From Poa pratensis (Eukaryota; Streptophyta; Magnoliopsida; Poales; Poaceae): 64,000 bases of DNA. Made by a program: the position numbers and the translations under genes. The stretch is from positions 20,353,759 through 20,417,758 of the forward strand of contig CAMZMU010000123.1 in assembly GCA_947311845.1 (NCBI GenBank), given 5' to 3'. A model generated the notes under the pieces. The model saw only the letters and a program-made list of their open reading frames with translations, searched no databases and had not been told where the DNA came from. Positions 56,561-64,000 of the stretch are shown here, piece after piece (positions within the stretch are counted from its first letter, which is position 1; each line of letters starts with the position of its first letter).

Positions 56561-57714
56561 TAAGCCAAAACCACTCCTAACAAAGCGTGCTTATCACCCT
56601 CACCCTCTCTCTCCCTTTACAGGGAATCGTTCCTAATTAAGCAGGGGATACAATCTTACACCAGTAGCAGCTAGCAGCATTATTCTGTGGAAAACCCGGC
56701 ATGCATGCATGCGCCGTTGGATATTCGATTTTGGCGTGTGCACCCCTTTTAATCCTATTCTCCGATCACGCAGCACCGATGATCGTGCTACATGATCGTC
56801 GTGGTTCCAGAGTCAAACGGCCACTTGTTGCGACCTGGCTTATAGGTGAGTGAGGTCGATGCTCTTAAAATGCGAGATGTTTGGAGATCGATTGGCATCT
56901 CAACAGAAAGAGCAAATGGCATTTCACTTCGGCTAGATACGGTGATCTCGTGGTCCTACGCTCATACTATTCCTACTTCTCTGTCCGGCTTAATTCGGCC
57001 ACGGAAATGTGCAGATCACATTGTGACACACCAGCCACCCGTACATCGGTAGTGGTAGTATATATACTCGCACTTATTGCATGATGGAAATGTGCTCAGC
57101 TGAAAGCTCCATGTTACTTAAAGCGTTAATCGGGAGCTGGACAGTGGGGGGTTGGAGGCTTTTGTTTGGTCCCAACTAAAGGTGCAGTCAAACCGTCAAA
57201 GAGAAGCGGAAGAAAAAAGAGAGAGCACGAAAGCAAACACACGTATGACTCGTCTCGATTTTCTTTGTAGTGGCGCAATCAGTACATAAACTCGAGGTTC
57301 TCTTTCTGAAGCCGGCGAAGATGGCCTCAGGAAAAGGAGCATGTCCATGCATGTCTGCTCGATCTAGAAACAACTGTAATCTTGATAGTCCAAGTGAAGT
57401 GCATGAACCTCCCTCCTTCTTGAGCTTTCGATAATCGATCTGTAAAGGTACATCGTTTCCTTGGAGAAAAATAATCATTATCCCGTGGTCAGTGCAAAGG
57501 CTTCTTCAAAGATATCTTGGTAGATACTGCTTACACACGACCACAGGGAGATCTCATGAAAATAGTCACCAGTGTTGATGCCCCTAGAAACAACGAGGAG
57601 CTGCAAAAACATTTTTTTGGGTATGATAGTGTCCACTTGCTTGCTCAAATGAGGCCACTGCACCTATACTTTAGTTACAACATATGAACAGAATACAACT
57701 GATTTTTTTTTTTT
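56561..57714. other. Spacer between R1 and R2; no gene recognised
   Basis: ORFs on the minus strand (57188-57478 and 57478-57663) run end to end and read somewhat protein-like, but I recognise no domain. A T-run at 57702-57714 marks the border with R2. Confidence 0.35.
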
Positions 57715-57917
57715 TGACATGGTCAGCGATTATTCTAATGGACCGAGGTGTCAGCGACCCACAAACCTTCTCTCGTTTTTTTTTATGTCTCCAGTCTCGT
57801 CCCACCCACGGAAGCCCACCAAAGGACAGGCCGGTACCGCATGCCGTAGCATTCAGCGCCACACGAGTGCTTCGCGCACTCCCGGCTGATCTCTTTCTCG
57901 TTCTCTCTCCCACGCAC

Positions 57918-57935
57918 GAGCCTAGTCCTATAAGA
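57918..57935 (+). promoter_or_regulatory. TATA box of second SAUR copy, AuxRE altered
   Basis: CTATAAGA (57928-57935) aligns with the TATA box of the intact copy. The adjacent element reads GAGCCT (57918-57923) instead of GAGACA. Another TGTCTC exists further up (57786-57791), so auxin control need not be lost. Confidence 0.6.
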
Positions 57936-58089
57936 AACGCCGCGACTGCCACGAACCACACCGCACCACACACCTCTCGACTCGACTGGCTCTAGGTACA
58001 GCAACTCTGTGGCACCGGAGCAAGCGCAGAAGCAGCAACAAGAAACGGCGAGAGCTAGCTCGGCTACTGATAGACCGCCGGCGAGGGAG

Positions 58090-58409
58090 ATGCAGGGTGA
58101 GGAGAAGAAAGGGAGCGTGAAGAAGGGGTGGCTGGCGGTGCGGGTCGGCGACGAGGACCAGCGCCGGTTCGTCATCCCCATCGCCTACCTATACCACCCG
58201 CTCTTCCGCCGCATGCTCGAGGCGGCAAGGGAAACGTACGGCTACGATTACTCCTCGGGGCCCTGCGCCTGCCCTGCTGCGTCGATGAGTTCCTCCGCCT
58301 CCGCTCGCTCGTCGACCGGGACACCTCGTCGTCGGCGCAGTCGTCCTCGTCGTCGTCGTCGCACCGCGTGCACCTGGCCCCGTGCACCCGATCCAAAGTC
58401 ATGTCCTGA
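58090..58409 (+). pseudogene. SAUR paralogue, broken by a one-base deletion
   Basis: It starts MQGEEKKG like the intact gene and stays parallel through KKGWLAVRVGDEDQRRFVIP, AYLYHPLFRRMLEAA and the Gly/Tyr turn. At 58257-58265 the intact copy has GGGGCCCCTGCG while this one has GGGGCCCTGCG, a lost C. After that the SAUR end (LRLPCCVDEFLRLRSLVD, then the serine run and VMS stop at about 58409) is in another frame, while the translated frame continues to 58446 with an Arg-rich tail. It is otherwise well preserved, so the break is recent or a base-call error. Confidence 0.85.
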
Positions 58410-58446
58410 TCGATGGGCTGGGTGTGAGCATGCATGGCGACTGTGA

Positions 58447-61400
58447 GCCCCGGAGCGTGCGCGTGCGCGGGAGCACGCCCATATGCCGGAGACGATACGG
58501 ATACATGTGTGTAAGAGAGAGGAGAGAGTAGATGATTAGTCTGGGATACTGCTTATGATTTTGGATTTGGCCTTCTTCTTCTTCTTCTACTTCTTCTTCT
58601 GAATCTTTGCACATGCATGTATACTAGATTGATTAACAGACATACCGATGTATAATTAACAGTTGGATTCAGAGTTGCCATATCCAGGTTTACACAGACA
58701 GACAACTAGATTTGATTTGATTTGTTTATTTTCCTTCGCTTTTGGAAACTTCAACGCCGAATTAAACAAGCCCGAGTTCAGAATGAATATCGAAAACAAG
58801 CTGGCGATGAAGCAAGATAAGCGTAGGCAGGCAGGCATCCACCAAGTTGCAGCAGGAACTACAGATCAATTTCCCCTCTCGCTACCCCATGTCCATCAAG
58901 TTGCAGCAGGACAGCATCACTCATATACGTTCCAAGTAATCATGACGGAGTCCCTGGGGAATTTCCGATGCCGGGTTTCTTTCTGCCAGTAGATTCATGT
59001 CGTGTCCTTCACTGTGGGTTCAGCAATCAGCGCCTGAGTTTGAGAGGCGGATGGAGACAGGCACCATTGGTCTGAGAACGCCTCATCCTCGATACATCGT
59101 TCTTCCATATATTCCCCATCTCTCTCTTTGTATCTTGATTATTCGAGCCCCTCTGCTTCACTTTCTTGAAAAGGCAGGGCAGGCCGGAACATGCTATACA
59201 CGCACATCACACCGCACACGCGCCCACAATATTAGATGAAGACAGTTCCAGTGGTGCAAGGCTTTTTCAACGTACAAATCACCAGTTTGCCAAACTCTGC
59301 TTTAACTTTGCAAGCACAATGAAATAAGATACATATCTTCATGGAAATGACTATAACTCAGTTGATTGACTTGGAAATAATTCACGATCGATTTTGATAT
59401 TGCTCTCACCAGAATCTTGTCATCCTTCTGCCCTTGCAAAAATCTCGATGTTTAGATGGATGGAACATAGAGCTGGTAATATTTGCACGAAATTTTCCAA
59501 ATTTCAACCGGTGCCAAAAATGTTATTCTCTCAAATTTTCGATTAGATATAGAACAAATATATATATTTTTTAAAATCGTATTTTTCCTACACAAAAATT
59601 CAGAAAACTTGGGTGATGTCAAAAATATCGTTGGTACTAAAATTCCATACCCTACTTAGAAGTAGTCTTTCTTGTAAAGAACTATAAGAGAAATAGTCAT
59701 TCTCCATCGCAAGAGGAGGGGTAAAAGTAAAACCACATGTTTCTAAGTACAACTTAATGGATACAAGTCCTTGCAAAAAGATAAACAAAATGGATATAAG
59801 TCATTCACAATTTAGTATTGAGATTTTGTAGTGCAATCATGCATCGGAATATTATTCATAACCGTATAGCTGTTTGACACGGAGGTTCAAGATTTCAAAA
59901 AATAATTAGGCGATGAACTCTTTTGCCTCTAAATTTTGGATAAAATTTGGAACCGTTTGTCAATGAAAATTGGTCTAGATAATTTTTGAAATCGAAATAT
60001 TTTTGTTATTAAAATTTAAAATAATAATTTGACATGCCAGAGTATACAGTTACGTGGAATTTCGAGCAAGAATAGTACAATGACTATATTGAGCTTAATT
60101 ACAAACAGGGTGGCGATAGCTCTGAGTCGGCTCGCGTCATCCTATGATTTATATTACCTAAGTATTTTTATAAACCCTTGCACAATTATTTTGTACTGCA
60201 TGAACAATTATTTGTACCATGTGAACAATTTGTTATGCAACAGAAAATTGAGTTCAGTTGTAACCCATGTGTAGCTCCCAGAGTGCACGAATCATAACAC
60301 AAATCTAACAATTAAGGAGGCGATTGAGATTTATTTAATTTTCAGTTGACCCAAAATTAACAAAACTGTTACAAATAGTCATAAGCACATGTTAACTATT
60401 TCGGTAGCCCTGGCTAGGAATTAGGCGAACGATGATTCATCTATGGATAATATAGTCGCACAGATTAAAAAAAAAAGGCCACCCGCAGACGCAGGAGTGC
60501 AGGACGCAATTGCCGACCTTCCCGTATGTGTCAACAAGACAACATATAAGTATTCTTCAAGTGATCGTCACACTGTCAACTAGTACAAAAAGCCGTACCA
60601 ACAAAGCAAGTTGCAGCCTACCACTTGCACAGAAGCACAACATTCCCGTACGTACGTGCCCCATTCTGCTTCCAGGGGTCAACAAAACTAACGATCAGCA
60701 TATACTAATTACCTTTGTTATGTTTTATAATTTTCAGAGTTTAAAATGCCTTCATTTTAAAAGGAAAAGCCTATTACTCCTCCGAAGGATTACACGGATA
60801 GTGTCCTCCTAATTTGTCAGTGCAAAAAATCTTTTGTCACTATAAATTGTTCGAGATAAAAAATTTATATTTTTAGTGCTTCACAATATTTTTGGTACCA
60901 AATTTAAAACGTTGATTTGACATGCAAGAGTATTTTATACAATTAGGTAGAGTGTAATTTCTGGCAAGAACGACAGAGTGCGTATGTTGAGCTTAATAAC
61001 AAACAAGGTACGTGCGTATATGTGATCGTCTGCGAAAAAAAAAAACTCAGTCGACTAAGATTTAACTAAATCTCAATCACGTGACGTCACCCCATGATTT
61101 GTAATATTTATACATTTTATCAACCTGGTGAACAATTATTGTGTACCATGTGAACACATTTTTCGGTTGCGACCTATGTGTAACTGAATTTTTTTAGTTG
61201 CAACCATGCACATATCCTTGATTGTATGAATCCCAATGAAAATCCAACGGCTAAGAAAGCGATTGAGATTTAGAGAATTAGCAAAACGGTTACAAATAGT
61301 TAAAAGCTGTTGTTATTTATTTCGGTAGCCCTGGCTAGGAATTAGGAGAATGACGATTATCTATCGTTAATATATAAATCACCAGCAGACGCACAGGACG

Positions 61401-61931
61401 CCATTGCCGACCGTCCCGTACGTATCAACAAGACAACATGTGATTATTCTTTAAGCGCTCATTAGTTCATCACACTATCAACCAGTACAAAAAGCCGTAC
61501 CAGGCAAGTTGCACCTTACTGTCAGCACAGAAGGACGACATTCCCGTATGTACGTCTCCCCATTTGTGGATGTACTCCCTCCGTTCCAAATTAATTATGT
61601 CCACATGTGGAGTATTATTTAAGTGATCATCACGCTTTCAACTATAGCACAAAAGGCCGTGTCTACGTAGTAGAGCTGCTTTCCGGGGTAATAAACAAAC
61701 TAACATTGATTTATTATTTCAGAGCTTCAAAGTGGCTCGAATTGAAAACTTCATGAGAACATACGATTGGAGTAAGCAACGTCTTGAACGAACAAAGCTC
61801 GATCTAGTGCGGCTGCACGATCGAAGGGGTTAAGCGATCGAGCGACAGAGATGACCGCACGCACGCACGCACTGCGCGGGCTGCCTACGCTACGCTGTGC
61901 TTTGTTTAGTCGAGGGCGGCGGCTAATCTCA
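58447..61931. other. R2 non-coding stretch: SAUR 3' flank, inserts and tandem copy
   Basis: 58600-58960 is the counterpart of L 38150-38590 and includes a CTT-type microsatellite (58568-58600). 59240-59768 is an insert absent from L, flanked on the right by TTGCAAAAAGATAAACAAAA. 60340-60745 and 61290-61580 are two copies of one block, marked by TTTCGGTAGCCCTGGCTAGG, GACAACAT and AGTACAAAAAGCCGTACCA. Half a Stowaway (CTCCCTCCGTTCC) sits at about 61574. No gene is seen. Confidence 0.6.
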
Positions 61932-62520
61932 TCACCGGTGGAGCTCGGAATTCCGGCCCGGCGGAAATGCCAAGAATTTGAAAACAGAGTCAGAGGCACG
62001 CCTCAGAAAGACACGCTCGATAACCATCTTGTTACGTATAGTCCAAAATGTCCAGGTCATCGCGGCAAACACTAACCAGAAGAGGCGCCTCCTCTTACCA
62101 GTACGGTTCGCCTGCACTTCTAGAAATTCTGCAAGGTCTTGGGCCTACCACTCAGGCGCAAGCGCTTCGGCCAGAAAACTCCACAGGAAGCGAGCTGCGG
62201 GGCAAGAGAAAAGAATATGGGTCCCCGACTCGGGGACCGCACATAAGGGACAAGTACCATCCCCTGGGCCAAATCGCTTGACCACCTCCACACCCGAAGG
62301 GAGGCGGTCTCGCAGCAACTGCCACGTAAAGATCTTAATCTTCAGTGGCATAGGGGTCTTCCACAAGTGGGAAGTCCACGAGAGCACGGGTCCTCTAAAT
62401 AGGGCCCGGTAAGCAGAACGAACTGTGAAACATTTCGAGGGCGAGAGGGTCCAAGAAACACTATCCGGGGCGTCCGAAAGGGAGTATATATGGAAGGGAG
62501 GCCAATAGGTACTCCCACTG
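61932..62520 (-). pseudogene. LINE fragment: zinc-binding region after reverse transcriptase
   Basis: Read on the minus strand: FTVRSAYRALFRGPVLSW, then LWKTPMPLKIKIFTWQLLRD, GTCPLCAVPESGTHILFSCP (CX2C...HX4C) and, after a frame change near 62145, RRRLFWLVFAAMTWTFWTIR. This is the zf-RVT region that follows the RT in plant L1-type LINEs. No RT or endonuclease is left and no poly(A) is seen at its 3' end, so it is an internal relic. Confidence 0.85.
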
Positions 62521-62565
62521 GTTGGTATTAGTCCATGTACTACGAAGGGAGTATGGAAGGGAGTC

Positions 62566-62751
62566 AGGGGCGGAGGCAGGATCTGAGCTAAAGGGGGGCC
62601 AATTAGTATAATTTTCACATGAGGGGGGCCGGACAGACTAGTTAGCACATAATCACGCTTAAAAATGGCTAAAACCATGGATTTGTACCATGCTGCAGCT
62701 TGTCATAGGGGGGGCCAGGGCCCCTGCTGGTCCCCCCTAGCTCCGCCCCTG
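62566..62751. mobile_element. MITE with CAGGGGCGGAG ends
   Basis: 186 bp with inverted ends CAGGGGCGGAGGCAGG / AGCTCCGCCCCTG. GGGAGT flanks both sides (62560-62565, 62752-62757). The family is widespread in plants; the superfamily is uncertain (hAT or Mutator type). Confidence 0.75.
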
Positions 62752-62840
62752 GGGAGTACCATCCTACGAAGTACTCCTACGAATGAGTATTAGTCCATGT
62801 ACTGAAGAATATTGACTTAATTGTGCCACAAACTTTTATA

Positions 62841-62943
62841 CTCACTCCGTTCATGAAATGATGTTTCTACATAGCCTAAATTTTTATTTATGTACACACT
62901 AAATCAATGTCTACATACATACTCCTTTTGTGGACAGAGTGAG
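62841..62943. mobile_element. Diverged Stowaway MITE
   Basis: CTCACTCCGTTCATG at the left and a diverged complement ending ACAGAGTGAG at the right, with TA on both sides. 103 bp. Confidence 0.75.
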
Positions 62944-63444
62944 TATTGGCCGAGAGATACAAGGAAGTACGGGTACGAGTCCTAGGGAAGCACCCTAGCT
63001 AGCTAGGTAGAATATCATCCTGCCTGATCTTGCTTCGTCGTCGTGTGATCGTGTCGAGTCTGCCTGCGTTAGATAGATGCAGAAGGCGACTGGGACGCAA
63101 GAGTAGTGGCGTAGCATACCGATGCACGAACAGTGATCCCCTTTTGAAATTTGAGGGGCAACGTGAACGAGTTTTCCTGATGCCTTTCTGCGACGGCACA
63201 TGAGATTTGTCAAGCAAGGTACTCCTATCATGCATGGTCGATGGATGAAGCAGTACGAAACTCTAGTAGGAGCCAGGTGGGTAACATGACAGACATTCAA
63301 CAAGACAGGAGCCTGAAATGAATTTCCGCATGCGTCTTCCCTGCATGTAACATGCAAACGATTCTGATACGAAACGTGTAGCCTCGTAGACTTAGGGCAG
63401 AAATAAGGATCAGGATAACGACCACGTGTGTGAGGCAGTATCTT

Positions 63445-64000
63445 AGAGCATCTCTGACAGTTGTCCTAACTTATAGGGTGTCAAATGGTGAAAATCGGTC
63501 TCCAGCAGCTACCCTATTTTATGGCGTGCCCTAAAAAATTATAAAGCAGATGTAAACTTGGGCCCTTGGTGTTGTATATTTGCAGCATGGGAGGCCGTGC
63601 CGCAAAGCATGCAGCTCGCGCACGCAGCCAACTGCAGCCCTGAAATATCCCCGCGCCGGCGCCGCTTCTCATTTCCCCTTCCCCACACGCGACCGCTCGC
63701 AGCCGTCCCACCGCTGATGCCAAATCCACCGCCCCCTCGCCGTCTAAGACAAGATCCGCCGCACCCTTACCGTCCCCGACCACCCAATCGCCCGTCCCTG
63801 CTACCCAATCGCCGTGCCCCGCCGTGAGTCGCCGTCCCCGCATACCGATGCAACACCGGACGATGAGAGGCTTCGTCGGTGTTCGGCTCCGTCCGTCCGG
63901 CCGCTGGGCCGCCGAAATCACGGTGGTTGGCATCTGCTGGTGGATGGGAACCTTTGACACGGCGGAACTAGCCGTGAGGGCGTGCGACGCAGCGGCGTGG
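63445..64000. mobile_element. Left part of a further element running off the window
   Basis: It opens with TTAGAGCATCTCTGACAG, similar to the GAGCATCTCCAACAG start common among grass DNA elements, and then turns GC-rich with an AP2-like reading at its right edge. The other end is outside the window, so the class is unproven. Confidence 0.35.
63848..64000 (+). CDS. AP2/ERF-like domain, partial at the window edge
   Basis: From the ATG at 63848 the frame stays open for 51 codons to the end. It reads RGFVGVRLRPSGRWAAEIT, then MGTFDTAELAVRACDAAAW. This matches the AP2/ERF DNA-binding fold: the YRGVR start is altered to FVGVR, WAAEI and the GTFDTAE..A..A.D.AA helix are kept, and the usual RAYD is RACD. 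The middle, normally a charged turn and VWLGTF, is VVGICWWMGTF. Loss of the first Arg and the unusual middle suggest a transposon-borne relic rather than a working factor. Upstream, 63570-63840 is GC-rich without a clear product. Confidence 0.65.
   Translation, partial: MQHRTMRGFVGVRLRPSGRWAAEITVVGICWWMGTFDTAELAVRACDAAAW

Larger units (their letters stand above)
57715..63440. repeat. R2: inverted right arm of the duplication
   Basis: It matches arm L in reverse from CACCTCGGTCCATTAGAATAA-like sequence at about 57725 to TAGCCTCGTAGACTTAGGG at 63380. It is longer than L because of an AT-rich insert (59240-59768), an internal tandem copy (60340-60745 repeated at 61290-61740), a LINE fragment (61965-62520) and MITEs (62566-62751, 62841-62943). 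The spacer between the inner ends of L and R2 is 18.4 kb. Confidence 0.8.

Noticed and set aside
57188..57663. Minus-strand ORF pair that looks protein-like
   Set aside because: No recognised domain, a stop between the two frames and no promoter or splice evidence; left as unassigned.

Overview
This looks like a slice of a large, TE-packed pooid grass genome, most likely Triticeae (wheat/Aegilops/barley/rye type) or a near relative. The evidence is Stowaway MITEs with the CTCCCTCCGTTC terminus, LTRs beginning TGATACGTCTC next to a TGGYGCCGTTGCCGGG primer site, Helitrons ending in GCACGGGCAT...CTAG, CACTA elements ending in CACTAGTAG, and spliced GC-rich plant exons. There is no bacterial, organellar or viral gene organisation. 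All calls come from reading the sequence; family names are inference from remembered motifs, not database hits.

Layout. (1) 1-12177 is the right part of a decayed CACTA transposon that carried a Ulp1-type cysteine protease gene. It is interrupted by a very young non-autonomous Gypsy-like LTR element (G1, 1-5695) and by a second CACTA (6972-11121) with arrays of hairpins at both ends. (2) 12178-13085 is non-TE DNA, the start of the left arm (L) of a large inverted duplication. (3) 13086-37170 is a stack of nested elements. Copia-A (159-bp LTRs) has a Helitron in its 5' LTR (13181-14602) and Copia-B (16051-34073) in its protease region. Copia-B has a Gypsy-like element G2 (17779-24376) in its 5' LTR and a second Helitron (25927-27298) in its gag. 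Target-site duplications or rebuilt reading frames support four of these junctions closely. (4) 37171-39350 resumes arm L and holds an intact SAUR (small auxin-up RNA) gene on the minus strand, with TATA box and AuxRE. (5) 39351-57714 is a spacer. It contains a Mutator-like element with a probable captured sulfurtransferase exon, two PIF/Harbinger relics, a poly(A)-tailed retro-insertion, a Stowaway and a Tourist MITE, and a partial third copy (R1) of the duplicated DNA. (6) 57715-63440 is the inverted right arm (R2) with a second SAUR copy broken by a one-base deletion, plus a LINE fragment and MITEs. (7) The last 550 bp open a further element with a partial AP2/ERF-like domain running off the window edge.

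How it works together. The only gene here that looks like a functional host gene is the SAUR at 38675-39001. Its frame-shifted paralogue at 58090 is in the opposite orientation about 19 kb away. Almost everything else is transposon sequence, mostly decayed or non-autonomous. I found no convincing new multi-gene system. The strongest leads are the inverted SAUR duplication with diverged core promoters, the modular G1/G2 elements that share LTRs and a conserved RNA hairpin but carry different ORFs, the CACTA hairpin arrays, the variable palindromic repeats beside the Copia-B TATA box, and the gene-capturing elements.
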